A DNA stretch of 64,000 bases from Chryseobacterium echinoideorum (GCF_007474535.1 NZ_VKNW01000008.1:172665-236664), one strand, 5' to 3'; shown: positions 33,665 to 42,981, counted from the stretch's first letter. The notes: a model not told the origin generated them from the letters alone. Made by a program: numbers and translations.

Positions 33665-35254
33665 ATGAAAAAACTAAAGTTGTTTTCATTAATAGCATTG
33701 AGTTCTACACTTGCATTAACCAGTTGTGGCGGTTCGGGTACCAGCAAAGGCGGTGGTACTAAAAAATTTGTCAGCAAGACAGGTTGGAAACCAAACGAAA
33801 AACAGGGTTGGTTTTTTGCAGGAAAGCAACAAAAACAAAAAGGTTGGCCTGGAATGGTATATGTGGAAGGTGGAACTTTTACCATGGGATTAGTGAAAGA
33901 TGATGTAATGCATGATTGGAACAATTCACCTCGCAGAATGCAGGTAAGTTCGTTCTTTATGGGTGAAACTGAAATTACTAACTACGAATACCGCGAATAC
34001 CTTACATGGTTGAAGTATGTATTCCCGCCAAGTGATCCTAGTTACAAAGAAATTTATAACGGTGCTCTACCGGATACTCTTCTTTGGGATAATAAATTAT
34101 CCAGAAATGATTACAACGAAACCTATTTCCGTTCTGCGGAATATGACTATTACCCGGTTGTAGGTGTTTCTTGGACACAGGCTAACAGATATTGCGAATG
34201 GCTTACTGACAGAGCGAATGAAAAAGCTTTAATGCAGGCTGGTATAATTTCAAAAGATTTGTATATCAACGAATCTAATAACCAAGGTGGTACAGCTTTC
34301 AATATGGATAAATTCAAATCGAATGATCCAGAGATGCAAGGCTATATTAATGAGAAAAGAATGCAGCAGAAAAATGGTATTAAAACGACCAACCAAAGAT
34401 TGATTGCTGCCAATAGATCTCCATCTTCAGCAATGGTTACCAAATTCAGACTTCCTACAGAAGTTGAGTGGGAATTTGCAGCATTGGGCATGGAGAAAAA
34501 CAGAGAATACAACAACTATTTAGAGAAAACACCTCAAATAGAAATGTTGAGAGATAAAAGAGGAGAAATCCTTGCCAACTTTAAGCAGGGTAGAGGAGAT
34601 TATTCCGGACCTGCAGGATGGAAGAATGACGGAGCTGCTAATACTTCAGATGTAAGACAGTTTCCTTCAAACAGCTTAGGGATCTACGGGATGTTTGGTA
34701 ACGTAGCAGAATGGACTGCAGACGTGTATAGACCAATCATTGATGCTGAAGCAAGTGACTTCAATTATTACAGAGGAAATATGCCTCAGGCAATCGTAAG
34801 AAACGGTGACGGAACTTACAAAATGGTTGAAGAAGGTTCTATTGAATTTGATACTTTAGATGACGGAAGGTTACTTTACAAAAAATTACCTGGTCAGTTT
34901 GAAAGGGAAACTGTTGCAGATTACAGAAATTACAGAGATGGAGACAGAATGTCTTCTCTGGATTATAGAAATGCAAGTGATTCTGCTTCTTCTTATGATA
35001 TGTACAATTCGCCAAAAACAAGATTTATTGTTGATAGTGACGGAAGAGTGATTCTACAGAAAGATACCAAAGACAGAACTTCTGCTATATCTAACGAGGT
35101 AAGAGTGGTAAAAGGTGGTTCTTGGCAGGATTCAGCTTATTGGTTAGATCCGGGACAAAGAAGATTCAAAAACCAGAATTCTGCATACGGATGGATTGGT
35201 TTCCGTGTTGCTCAGGATGCAAGAGTAAGCGACAAATCTAGAACTAGAAGATAA
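33665..35254 (+). CDS. gldJ: Gliding motility lipoprotein GldJ
   Basis: GldJ is an outer-membrane-associated lipoprotein required for gliding motility and for stability of the GldK/T9SS motor in Flavobacteriia. The 529-aa product has a lipobox with Cys21 (LALTSCGG), followed by a formylglycine-generating-enzyme-like sulfatase-modifying domain: MVYVEGGTFTMG, FMGETEITNYEYREYL, PVVGVSWTQANRYCEWL, RLPTEVEWEFAALG, GNVAEWTADVYRP and VVKGGSWQDSAYWL. The insertions within this domain are typical of GldJ rather than GldK. It diverges from porU, and murF follows after the terminator; this order recurs in flavobacteria. Confidence 0.95.
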   Translation: MKKLKLFSLIALSSTLALTSCGGSGTSKGGGTKKFVSKTGWKPNEKQGWFFAGKQQKQKGWPGMVYVEGGTFTMGLVKDDVMHDWNNSPRRMQVSSFFMGETEITNYEYREYLTWLKYVFPPSDPSYKEIYNGALPDTLLWDNKLSRNDYNETYFRSAEYDYYPVVGVSWTQANRYCEWLTDRANEKALMQAGIISKDLYINESNNQGGTAFNMDKFKSNDPEMQGYINEKRMQQKNGIKTTNQRLIAANRSPSSAMVTKFRLPTEVEWEFAALGMEKNREYNNYLEKTPQIEMLRDKRGEILANFKQGRGDYSGPAGWKNDGAANTSDVRQFPSNSLGIYGMFGNVAEWTADVYRPIIDAEASDFNYYRGNMPQAIVRNGDGTYKMVEEGSIEFDTLDDGRLLYKKLPGQFERETVADYRNYRDGDRMSSLDYRNASDSASSYDMYNSPKTRFIVDSDGRVILQKDTKDRTSAISNEVRVVKGGSWQDSAYWLDPGQRRFKNQNSAYGWIGFRVAQDARVSDKSRTRR

Positions 35255-35275
35255 AATATTTATCAAAATACTTTC

Positions 35276-35307
35276 AAAAAACCTCCCATATATTCGGGAG
35301 GTTTTTT
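35276..35307 (+). terminator. Terminator of gldJ
   Basis: The stem AAAACCTCCC pairs with GGGAGGTTTT around an ATATATTC loop and runs into T-tract. It starts about 20 bases after the gldJ stop, so murF has separate transcription. Confidence 0.85.
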
Positions 35308-35385
35308 ATTTTTGAATCATCAATTTAAGCTTAAAATTTACAGTTCAAATAACACGAAGCTCTTACCATAACCGATAATAATTTT

Positions 35386-36657
35386 ATGAATCCTGAACAG
35401 TTTTATCCTATATATTTGAATGCAGAAAAGGTAACAATAGACAGCAGAAAGGTGTCTGAAAATGATGTTTTTTTTGCTTTTTCCGGCGAAAACTTTGATG
35501 CAGCTACTGTTGCTGAAAAAGCTATTGAAAACGGAGCTTTGGCTGTAATTGTTGAAAATAAAGAATTTGAAAATAAGGATAAAAAGATATTTTACGTTCA
35601 TTCTACTTTAGAGTTTTTACAAAATCTCGCAATTTATCACAGGACTCAAATCAATATTCCTGTAATAGGTCTCACGGGAAGTAATGGCAAAACGACAAGT
35701 AAGGAACTAATTCATGCTGTTCTTTCGGAGAAATATCAGGTGCAATACACCCAAGGAAATCTTAATAATCATATTGGCGTCCCGCTTACGATACTTTCGA
35801 TAAAGCCAAAACATGAAATAGCAGTGATTGAGATGGGAGCCAATCATCAGAAAGAGATTGAATTTTTATGTAGCCTTGCAAAGCCGAATATCGGGTACAT
35901 TACCAATTTCGGCAAAGCCCATCTCGAAGGATTTGGAGGGTTTGAAGGAGTTATTAAAGGGAAATCTGAATTATACGATTACATCCAGAATCATAATCAA
36001 GTAGTTTTAGTCAACGAAAAAGATCCTGTTCAGACAGAGAAAACATCAAACTATCCTTCTAAAATCACTTTTGGAAACAAAGAATCAGATTATTATTTTG
36101 ATTTTTTCTCAGAAGAACATTTTATGGGCTTAGAATATAATAACACGAAAATTATTACCCAATTGACAGGGGATTATAACTTTACCAATGTATGTGCAGC
36201 GGCAAGTTTAGGGCTTTATTTCGGGGTTGATATTTTTAAGATAAAATCGGCATTAGAAAATTATACTCCAACAAATATGCGTTCGCAGATTGTTAAAAAG
36301 GAAAATAGAACGCTTGTTCTGGATACTTATAATGCTAATCCAAGCTCTATGACGGCATCTTTGCTTAATTTTAATACCTTTGAAGGCTCAAAAACTATTA
36401 TTATAGGAGATATGCTGGAATTAGGCGATGAAAGCGAAATAGAGCATCAAAATATCCTTAATCTCGCAAAAAAATTAGATTTTGATCAGATAATAACTGT
36501 TGGAAATGAGTTTAAAAAAATAAATAATTTCTCAATTTCATTTTTAACGACAAACGATCTCATCAGTTATTTAGAAAATAATGCAGTAGAATCAGATAAT
36601 ATTTTATTAAAGGGTTCTCGAGGCATTGCTTTAGAAAAATCAATTGATTTTATATAA
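35386..36657 (+). CDS. murF: UDP-N-acetylmuramoyl-tripeptide-D-alanyl-D-alanine ligase
   Basis: MurF adds D-Ala-D-Ala to the UDP-MurNAc-tripeptide, the last cytoplasmic step of peptidoglycan precursor synthesis. The 423-aa Mur ligase has the N-terminal substrate domain (TIDSRKVSENDVFFAF), the ATP loop GLTGSNGKTTSKELI, EMGANHQKEIEFL, FGKAHLEGFGGFEGV, and the C-terminal VLDTYNANPSSMTASLLNF typical of MurF. The start ATG at 35386 gives a normal N-terminus. Its position after gldJ is conserved in flavobacteria. Confidence 0.95.
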   Translation: MNPEQFYPIYLNAEKVTIDSRKVSENDVFFAFSGENFDAATVAEKAIENGALAVIVENKEFENKDKKIFYVHSTLEFLQNLAIYHRTQINIPVIGLTGSNGKTTSKELIHAVLSEKYQVQYTQGNLNNHIGVPLTILSIKPKHEIAVIEMGANHQKEIEFLCSLAKPNIGYITNFGKAHLEGFGGFEGVIKGKSELYDYIQNHNQVVLVNEKDPVQTEKTSNYPSKITFGNKESDYYFDFFSEEHFMGLEYNNTKIITQLTGDYNFTNVCAAASLGLYFGVDIFKIKSALENYTPTNMRSQIVKKENRTLVLDTYNANPSSMTASLLNFNTFEGSKTIIIGDMLELGDESEIEHQNILNLAKKLDFDQIITVGNEFKKINNFSISFLTTNDLISYLENNAVESDNILLKGSRGIALEKSIDFI

Positions 36658-36725
36658 TTTTAAATCTATACTGACATACAGTTGTCTTAATGTTAAATTA
36701 TATTTGAAGAAATATTTAAAATCTT

Positions 36726-37283
36726 TTGAAAATGAGTTACTGTTCCGCTATTGAAAATATGCAGCCTGAAAGCAGAAAAATGCTTCATAAGAAGTATCAT
36801 GATCATTATTACGGATTTCCTATTCATAATGATAACGAATTGTTCGGAAGGCTTGTAATGGAGATCAATCAGGCGGGATTAAGCTGGGAAACAATTCTAA
36901 AAAAGGAAGATGGTTTCAGAGCAGCTTATGATAATTTTGATATAAAAAAAGTCGCCTTTTATACAGAGGAAGATCGTATACGCCTTCTAAATGATACTGG
37001 AATTATCAGAAATAAGCTCAAAGTAAACGCAGCTATTGAAAATGCTAAAACCATTCTTGAACTGCAGAAAGAATTTGGATCTTTTGAAAAATGGCTTGAG
37101 CATCATCATCCGAAAACTTTACAGGAATGGATGAAGATTTTCAAAAAAACATTTAAGTTTACAGGTGGAGAAATCGTTAACGAGTTTCTGATGAGTATTG
37201 GCTTTCTAAAAGGAGCTCATGAAGAAAGCTGCTGGGTAAATCGTGAAATTATACAGCATAAACCAATGTGGAAAAAAGAATAG
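36726..37283 (+). CDS. tag: DNA-3-methyladenine glycosylase I
   Basis: Tag removes 3-methyladenine from alkylated DNA, starting base-excision repair. The 185-aa protein has the characteristic early Cys (MSYCSAIE) for the zinc-snap, YHDHYYGFPIHNDNELFGRLVMEINQAGLSWETIL with the base-binding Glu, and a late HEESCWVN that supplies the remaining zinc ligands. The helix-hairpin region around FDIKKVAFYTEEDRIRLL is as expected. It stands alone and ends 2 bases before a convergent unknown gene. Alternative substrates are unlikely given these motifs. Confidence 0.93.
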   Translation: MKMSYCSAIENMQPESRKMLHKKYHDHYYGFPIHNDNELFGRLVMEINQAGLSWETILKKEDGFRAAYDNFDIKKVAFYTEEDRIRLLNDTGIIRNKLKVNAAIENAKTILELQKEFGSFEKWLEHHHPKTLQEWMKIFKKTFKFTGGEIVNEFLMSIGFLKGAHEESCWVNREIIQHKPMWKKE

Positions 37284-37285
37284 TT

Positions 37286-37657
37286 CTATTCTACAATCTG
37301 GCTTTTTAGTCTTTCAGTAATCATGTTAATGATTCTTTTATTAAACATTTTATTTTGTGTGTAGTATATCTGCAGTTCTTCAACATCCATCATTCCGATA
37401 GTCATTCCGATGTATATATTTTTTAGCATATTATCTTTCTGAAAGCTGTTGTCAATAAAAATATTCCGTTTTTCGCTGGAAAATGATTCCCAGTTTATCT
37501 TCGTATTTTTCAGATAATGAAAAAAGTTTGTCAGAAAAATATCATTTTGTAATTTGATAATAGGTCGGAGTACGGTGTTTTGAAACAATTCTTCTGCGGT
37601 CACAGATTCAGAAATTTCTATATTCAGATTTTCTCTAAGTTCTATTTTTGATGCCAT
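37286..37657 (-). CDS. Small protein of unknown function
   Basis: The 123-aa charged, soluble protein starts MASKIELRENLNIEIS and has several predicted helices (EELFQNTVLRPIIKLQNDIFLTNFF, NMLKNIYIGMTIGMMDVEELQIYY) and a basic C-terminus. No motif, signal peptide or membrane helix is visible. Good frame length and start make it credible as a gene. Similar short helical proteins in Chryseobacterium are annotated as hypothetical. It converges with tag, leaving two bases between stops. Confidence 0.65.
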   Translation of the reverse strand: MASKIELRENLNIEISESVTAEELFQNTVLRPIIKLQNDIFLTNFFHYLKNTKINWESFSSEKRNIFIDNSFQKDNMLKNIYIGMTIGMMDVEELQIYYTQNKMFNKRIINMITERLKSQIVE

Positions 37658-37814
37658 TTTTTTATTATTGAAGCTGGTTAAAAATTATTTTTTACTTATC
37701 ATTTAATCATTAAAGGTTTTAAATTAAAATCAACAAAATTGAAGAATATAACACAAGTTTTTTTGATTAAAAATTTATATAGAAAGATAATTACAAAAGA
37801 TTGATAAAACAAAA

Positions 37815-37840
37815 AAAGCTTTCTCTGTTGAGAAAGCTTT
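37815..37840 (-). terminator. Terminator of tRNA-Cys
   Basis: A perfect 11-bp stem (AAAGCTTTCTC at 37815-37825 with GAGAAAGCTTT at 37830-37840) has a TGTT loop, with the A-tract toward lower coordinates. On the minus strand it forms hairpin plus T-tract right after the tRNA. Confidence 0.85.
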
Positions 37841-37843
37841 CTG

Positions 37844-37914
37844 AGGTGCCTAGCGGATTCGAACCGCTGTAGATGGTGTTGCAGACCACTGCCTAGCCGC
37901 TCGGCCAAAGCACC
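37844..37914 (-). tRNA. tRNA-Cys (GCA anticodon)
   Basis: The 71-nt minus-strand gene folds into a cloverleaf: acceptor GGTGCTT pairs with AGGCACC, the T-loop is GGTTCGAATCC, and the anticodon loop CTGCAAC carries GCA. The discriminator base is U, as expected for tRNA-Cys, and the CCA end is not encoded. The minus-strand RDD-protein gene ends about 50 bases upstream, so the tRNA may be read from its own promoter or from that operon. Confidence 0.95.
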
Positions 37915-37962
37915 GTTTTCAGTGGTGCAAATATAGCAAAAATTAAATTTGATACAAATTTT

Positions 37963-38472
37963 TTAAGCAATTTCTTTGCTGCCGATTTCCTCAATATCTC
38001 TTTTACGCTGTAACTCAGTGGAATATTCTTTAATATCAATTACTCTTGTATCGCTCCATGAATCATGCCATCCGTTTTCTCCTAAAAATGAAAGAAAATC
38101 AAAAGGTACAATTCTCGAAATATTTCGAATAAAGTAATCTTTTAACGCAGGATTTTCACCATCAATGGTAATTACTTTGGTTCCCGTAATATATTTTGCT
38201 AATGTTCTTCCTTTTGTAAAATATTCAGTTAAAAACATATAAACAACATAAATTAATGAAGTAATAATAATATCCCAAAATCTTGCAATTTCAGAATATT
38301 CTAAGAAAATTTCTGTGAAATAATATTGATCTAATAAGCGATCAATAAGTCCTCCTGCAAAGCCGATACTCAATATGATAAGATTGAATATTAATCTGTC
38401 AATTACAAAATTTGCCAGTCTTTTCCATTTCGAAGCTCTGTTACGATCTATGATTTGTAAATATTTTCTCAT
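37963..38472 (-). CDS. RDD family membrane protein
   Basis: The 169-aa protein shows the RDD pattern: ASKWKRLANFVIDRLIFNLIIL with Arg and Asp in the first helix, then two further membrane segments (around FWDIIITSLIYVVYMFL). The loop TEYFTKGRTLAKYITGTKVITIDGENPALKDYFIRNISRIVP is highly typical of the family. RDD proteins are often sodium/proton antiporter-like or of unknown function. It lies 22 bases after DUF4403 on the same strand, in a probable folB-DUF4403-RDD operon that ends near tRNA-Cys. Confidence 0.87.
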   Translation of the reverse strand: MRKYLQIIDRNRASKWKRLANFVIDRLIFNLIILSIGFAGGLIDRLLDQYYFTEIFLEYSEIARFWDIIITSLIYVVYMFLTEYFTKGRTLAKYITGTKVITIDGENPALKDYFIRNISRIVPFDFLSFLGENGWHDSWSDTRVIDIKEYSTELQRKRDIEEIGSKEIA

Positions 38473-38493
38473 GATTGAAAGTTATTAGTTTTA

Positions 38494-39855
38494 TCAAAAT
38501 CCTTTTAAGATAAGTTTTAAATTGGCTTTGGTATCAATGATGGCAGTAATCCCATTTTCATTCAGCAGAATTTGTGAAGGTTTTAAATTAAAGACTTTTC
38601 CATTCAATTGTAAACCTTTATAATATTCTTTATTAAAGGCTTCTTCAATACTTTTCTTAGATGAAGTTTCAATATCCTGCGTTGGGATTCCATATTCGTC
38701 TTCAATCATCTTTACAATTTTTCCTCTGAATAAAAGAGTTGCAGTTTTTTGAAGAATATTATTAGTTTTAAGTTTAAATTTTGTTTCTGAAAGTACAATT
38801 TTTCTCTTTGACTCGTCATAAACAGGAACTCCTGATATAAAAGAAGTACCGTTTACATAACCTTCTGTCTCGGCTTCTATCGTAATTCTGTTGTCGTCTT
38901 TATAGACTTTAATGTCGGTGATTTTAACTTTAGAATTACGAACATCATATTCTTTATTCTGAAACATTCTTCTTGCAATATTCGTAGCTTCTGAAAATGG
39001 AATATTAGCGGTTGTCTGCAAAAGAAATTCGTTGGCAAGCAGCGGGATAAAATTAAAGTCCATTACTGCTTTTGCTGGCTGCGAGGATTCAGGTTTTGTT
39101 CCGGTGAAAGTTTCAGAAAAAATATCAATTCCGATATTGGTATCTATCTGATTTCCATAGAATTTGAGCGGAGTAATATTGACGTTTACCGGTGTGATTT
39201 TGAGCCATGTGTTATATTCTTCAGAAATATTAAATGGTTGTGAAAAAGCATTCCATGCTAAGACAGCATACTCCTGGAAGTTGAGCTGCGAAGCCATTTG
39301 CTGATCCATTGTTTTACAAAAATTATATTGCTGTTCTTTAAGGCTGGTTTCCACCAAAGAAGTAATCGGGATTTTTATTTTTCCGAAATCCAGAACGGGT
39401 TTTGTTACCCATTTAAATCCCATTGGCTGGGTAAATGTACTTACCGACCAGTTGTTTTTTAAACTGACTGCAGTTTTAAAATACATCACCGTTTCAAAAG
39501 TTGTCTGTTGATAAGAATAAATTCCGAGTGTGCCGATGCCTTTTTCGGCCCATATTTTCAAAGGAACTTCAATTAGGATATTTCCGTTGGTGTCACCTAC
39601 TAATCTGATAGGTCGGGTCTTCCAGACTTTTACTTTAAACTGATCATTATTATTATCGGTATAAGAATCATCCTGAAAAATAAGATCTTTTATAGAAGCA
39701 TTGACCATATTACTGATTTCCGACAACGGAATCGTTACCGGCATGGTAATGCTTGATTTTATTTTTGGAAAACTATAAGCTACCGAAATATTGCTGGTTT
39801 GGCTCAATAATCTAGTGCAGAAAAGTAATGCAACGAAAAAATAACTAATTTTCAC
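38494..39855 (-). CDS. DUF4403 family exported protein
   Basis: The 453-aa protein has a signal peptide (ISYFFVALLFCTRLLSQ) followed by the DUF4403 layout: SITMPVTIPLSEISNMVNASIKDLIF, then VKVWKTRPIRLVGDTNGNILIEVPLKIWAEK and a duplicated beta-rich fold. Such proteins are periplasmic or outer-membrane facing and resemble lipid-binding BPI/TULIP-type tubes by general pattern. Their function is undetermined. It sits between folB and the RDD gene with gaps of 26 and 21 bases. Confidence 0.8.
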   Translation of the reverse strand: MKISYFFVALLFCTRLLSQTSNISVAYSFPKIKSSITMPVTIPLSEISNMVNASIKDLIFQDDSYTDNNNDQFKVKVWKTRPIRLVGDTNGNILIEVPLKIWAEKGIGTLGIYSYQQTTFETVMYFKTAVSLKNNWSVSTFTQPMGFKWVTKPVLDFGKIKIPITSLVETSLKEQQYNFCKTMDQQMASQLNFQEYAVLAWNAFSQPFNISEEYNTWLKITPVNVNITPLKFYGNQIDTNIGIDIFSETFTGTKPESSQPAKAVMDFNFIPLLANEFLLQTTANIPFSEATNIARRMFQNKEYDVRNSKVKITDIKVYKDDNRITIEAETEGYVNGTSFISGVPVYDESKRKIVLSETKFKLKTNNILQKTATLLFRGKIVKMIEDEYGIPTQDIETSSKKSIEEAFNKEYYKGLQLNGKVFNLKPSQILLNENGITAIIDTKANLKLILKGF

Positions 39856-39881
39856 CCAAAGATTTTTTTGTTGATGTGAAA

Positions 39882-40265
39882 TTAATTATTTTCTGCAATT
39901 CCTCCTAATAAAAAACTTTTTTCCAGCTCAATGCTTGCTCCTTTCATTTCACCTTTCATTGGCGGGCTGGTTTTAGTTATTTTAAGTTTAATATAAGAAA
40001 TCTGATCAAATTTTTCACGGATTTTTGCGATAATCCTTCCAGCAACATGTTCCAGAAGCTTAGAATTAATCTTCATCTCTTCGTGTATAATTTCATTGAT
40101 TTCCGCATAGCTTATTGTGTCGTTTAGATCATCAGATTCTGCGGCAATCCAAAGATCGGTATGAATTTCCAGATTCAAAATATAATACGTTCCAATGATA
40201 TTTTCTTCTGGTAAAACGCCATGGTAAGCGTAGACTTTTACATCTTCGAGATATATTTTGCTCAT
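39882..40265 (-). CDS. folB: Dihydroneopterin aldolase
   Basis: FolB splits 7,8-dihydroneopterin to 6-hydroxymethyl-dihydropterin and glycolaldehyde in folate synthesis. The 127-aa protein has the conserved start KIYLEDVKVYAYHGVLPEENIIG with the catalytic Tyr/His, the active-site DTISYAEINEIIHE and VKITKTSPPM-like (KLKITKTSPPM) strands. The length is standard for an octameric enzyme. It is the first gene of a minus-strand set that continues with DUF4403 and an RDD protein. Confidence 0.93.
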   Translation of the reverse strand: MSKIYLEDVKVYAYHGVLPEENIIGTYYILNLEIHTDLWIAAESDDLNDTISYAEINEIIHEEMKINSKLLEHVAGRIIAKIREKFDQISYIKLKITKTSPPMKGEMKGASIELEKSFLLGGIAENN

Positions 40266-40354
40266 GATTAGCTATTTAATGTAATTAAATTATCTGTACA
40301 ATACACAAATTGTTTCGTTCTAAAATCATGTATTCGTAACAGAAGACATTTAAA

Positions 40355-40379
40355 AAAAGCGAGCCAAAAACCCGCTTTT
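40355..40379 (-). terminator. Probable terminator of nadA
   Basis: The stem AAAAGCG (40355-40361) pairs with CGCTTTT (40373-40379) around an 11-base loop, with the A-tract toward lower coordinates so that it works on the minus strand. It lies 6 bases after the nadA stop. Confidence 0.65.
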
Positions 40380-40384
40380 AAAAT

Positions 40385-41404
40385 TTATTTTATACTTTTC
40401 GAAAGATCAAGCATTGCTTCAATCGGCTTCAGAGCTTTCAAACGGAGCTCTTCATCAATTAGGATTTCCGGCAGCTCATATTTCATACATAAATATAATT
40501 TTTCCATTGTGTTGCGTTTCATGTAGAAACATTCTGAGCAGTTGCAGCTTTCATCAAAAACCAGAGCAGGAATCAACTCTTTATGCGGAGCTCTTTTTCT
40601 CATTTCATGTAAAATTCCTTCTTCTGTGGCGATGATAAATTTCTGACAATCATCCTTTTCTACAAAATTCAATAGTGCAGAAGTTGAGCCTATAAAATGA
40701 GCCAGTTTCAAGACAGCTTCTTCACTTTCAGGGTGTGCGATGAGTTTTGCGTCCGGATTATCTGCCAATTGTTTTGCAATTCTTTCCATTGAGAACGCTT
40801 CGTGTACGATACAGCTTCCGTCCCAAAGAATCATATCGCGACCCGTTTTTTGAGATAAATATCTTCCTAAATTTTTATCAGGAGCAAAAATAATCGGTCT
40901 GTCTTTTGGTAAAGCTTCAATTACAGTTTCCGCATTAGAGCTGGTAACGATAATGTCACTTTCTGCTTTTGTTTCCGCATTGCAGTTAATGTAGGTTGCG
41001 ATCAAAGCATTAGGGTGTTGTTCACGCATTTTTCTAAGACCTTCTCCACTGCATCCGTCAGCAAGAGAACATCCTGCCATAGTGTCGGGAAGCACCACTT
41101 TTTTTGTAGGATTCAGAATTTTTGCTGCTTCTGCCATAAAATGAACTCCACAGAAAACAATCATATCGGCGTTTGTGTCTTTTGCCTGTCTCGCCAATTG
41201 AAGAGAATCACCAAGAAAATCAGCGATATCCTGAATTTCTCCAGGCTGATAATAATGCGCCAGAATAACGGCATTTTTTTCTTCTTTCAGCTTCAAAATT
41301 GCTTTTACAAGATCTTCTCCCTGCGGAATCTGAATTTCTTTGATGTCTAAAAATCCTTTTACAGGAAGATTTGCTTTGGCTTTATCTAATGTTTCTGTAC
41401 TCAT
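40385..41404 (-). CDS. nadA: Quinolinate synthase
   Basis: NadA is a [4Fe-4S] enzyme that condenses iminoaspartate with dihydroxyacetone phosphate to quinolinate, the pyridine ring of NAD. The 339-aa protein has AVILAHYYQPGEIQDIADFLGDSLQLA, VFCGVHFMAEAAKIL, LADGCSGEGL, and CNCSECFYMKRNT, which provide the cluster cysteines and substrate loops. nadB and nadC are not in the window. It is last in a minus-strand run yicC-gmk-nadA, although a gap of 71 bases precedes it. Confidence 0.96.
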   Translation of the reverse strand: MSTETLDKAKANLPVKGFLDIKEIQIPQGEDLVKAILKLKEEKNAVILAHYYQPGEIQDIADFLGDSLQLARQAKDTNADMIVFCGVHFMAEAAKILNPTKKVVLPDTMAGCSLADGCSGEGLRKMREQHPNALIATYINCNAETKAESDIIVTSSNAETVIEALPKDRPIIFAPDKNLGRYLSQKTGRDMILWDGSCIVHEAFSMERIAKQLADNPDAKLIAHPESEEAVLKLAHFIGSTSALLNFVEKDDCQKFIIATEEGILHEMRKRAPHKELIPALVFDESCNCSECFYMKRNTMEKLYLCMKYELPEILIDEELRLKALKPIEAMLDLSKSIK

Positions 41405-41475
41405 GTAAGTCAGTGTTATTAATATAGGAATTAGGAATTCTCTTTAGATTAGACTTCCATTTTCCCATTGAGATT

Positions 41476-42039
41476 TTATTTCTTTATAAAATTTTCGATT
41501 AAATTTTTTATTTCATTTTTTGCCTCATCCAGATCTTTATTAATCACAATGATGTCAAAGTTTTCAGCATAAGACATTTCTTCTTCGGCTTTTGCAACTC
41601 TTATTTTAATGGTTTCTGCATCATCCGTATTTCTGTTGATCAACCTTCGTTCCAATTCTTCAATGGAAGGTGGTTCTATAAAAATTGACAGTGCTTTTTC
41701 CTTAAAATATTTTTTTAATGAGATTCCGCCCTTTACATCTACATCAAAAATAACCACTTTTTGGTTACTCCAGATTTTTTCAACTTCAGATTTCAAAGTT
41801 CCGTAATATTTGTCGGTATAAACTTCTTCATATTCTACAAAAGCATTTTCAGAAATTTTTTGTCTGAATTCATCAGGAGAAATAAAATGATAATCTACGG
41901 TGTGAATTTCACTTCCTCGCGGCTGTCTTGTAGTGCAAGATATAGAAAACTCCAGTTCAGGAAACTGTTCCAGAGCATATTTTACCAATGTTGTTTTTCC
42001 GCTTCCTGATGGTGCTGAAAATATGATAACCTTATTCAT
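41476..42039 (-). CDS. gmk: Guanylate kinase
   Basis: Gmk phosphorylates GMP to GDP with ATP, feeding DNA, RNA and ppGpp pools. The 187-aa protein has the Walker A FSAPSGSGKTTLVK at its start, the GMP-binding SISCTTRQPRGSEIHTVDYHFIS, EEVYTDKYYGTL, and the ADP/Asp region VVIFDVDVKGG. Length and motifs are normal. It follows yicC by 84 bases on the same strand, a pairing common in bacteria. Confidence 0.96.
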   Translation of the reverse strand: MNKVIIFSAPSGSGKTTLVKYALEQFPELEFSISCTTRQPRGSEIHTVDYHFISPDEFRQKISENAFVEYEEVYTDKYYGTLKSEVEKIWSNQKVVIFDVDVKGGISLKKYFKEKALSIFIEPPSIEELERRLINRNTDDAETIKIRVAKAEEEMSYAENFDIIVINKDLDEAKNEIKNLIENFIKK

Positions 42040-42123
42040 TTTTTTTAGTTATGAATGATGAGATTTTAAATAATGAGTTTTGAAATCTGTAGTTTATAAC
42101 TCATTATTATTAACTTGTAACTT

Positions 42124-42981
42124 TTATAATACGTTTAATGTCTGCTCTTTAATTTTTTCCAAATCATCTTTCATCATCACGACTAGTTTCTGAATTTCCG
42201 CATGATTGGCTTTCGAGCCTAGTGTGTTGATTTCTCTTCCGATCTCCTGCGAAATAAATCCTAATTTTTTTCCGTTAAAATCTTCATTATTCATCACTTC
42301 CATATAGTATGTAAGATGTTGTGATAACCTTACTTTTTCTTCGGAAATGTCTAATTTTTCCGTAAAATATGCCATTTCCTGATAAAAACGTGTTTCATCT
42401 ACGTTTTCAAATTCTTTTAAAGTTTTCTGATACCGTTCTTTTACAGAATTGATTCTCACTTCTTCAAAAGGTAAAACTTTTGAAAGATAAAGGTCAATAT
42501 TCTGAATATTTCGTTTAAGTTCTTCATGAAGAGTTTTTCCCTCAGTTTTTCTGAATTCCTGAAACTTATCTATGGCGGTATTTACAATTTTTGCCAAAGC
42601 TTCCCATTCACCTTCATTCAATTCATCAGGTCTTGAGGTAACAGCATCAGGAAGTCTTACTGCCATTTTCAGGTATTCAAAGTCAGGTCCGTCATCAGCA
42701 ATTTTGCGAAGTTCGGAAATATAGGAGTCAATAAGATTTTTATTAATTTTCACATCGCTGCTTTCTTCCAGATTTTCCAGATTGATATAGCAGTCTACTT
42801 TTCCACGGATAATTCTGTCATTCAGAATTTTTCGGATTTCAAATTCTTTTTCTTTATAACGCAAAGGAACTTTGATGTTGAGATCAAAACTCTTAGAGTT
42901 GAGCGATTTAATATCTATTGAAATTTTTTTTCCTTCAAAAACGCCTTCGGCTCTACCAAAGCCGGTCATTGATAAAATCAT
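42124..42981 (-). CDS. yicC: YicC/YloC family endoribonuclease
   Basis: The 285-aa YicC family protein is an RNA-binding, metal-dependent ribonuclease linked to small RNA turnover. It starts with the family's MILSMTGFGRAEG and has SLNSKSFDLNIKVP, the long coiled-coil middle (QKTLKEFENVDETRFYQEMAYF), and the C-terminal DFNGKKLGFISQEIGREINTLGSKANHAEIQ. The frame runs on upstream to 43218, but a TATCTTTG box at 42999-43006 lies between, and homology begins at 42981. The divergent neighbour is miaA. Confidence 0.93.
   Translation of the reverse strand: MILSMTGFGRAEGVFEGKKISIDIKSLNSKSFDLNIKVPLRYKEKEFEIRKILNDRIIRGKVDCYINLENLEESSDVKINKNLIDSYISELRKIADDGPDFEYLKMAVRLPDAVTSRPDELNEGEWEALAKIVNTAIDKFQEFRKTEGKTLHEELKRNIQNIDLYLSKVLPFEEVRINSVKERYQKTLKEFENVDETRFYQEMAYFTEKLDISEEKVRLSQHLTYYMEVMNNEDFNGKKLGFISQEIGREINTLGSKANHAEIQKLVVMMKDDLEKIKEQTLNVL

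Noticed and set aside
37699..37908. 69-codon minus-strand ORF
   Set aside because: It covers tRNA-Cys and its terminator hairpin.
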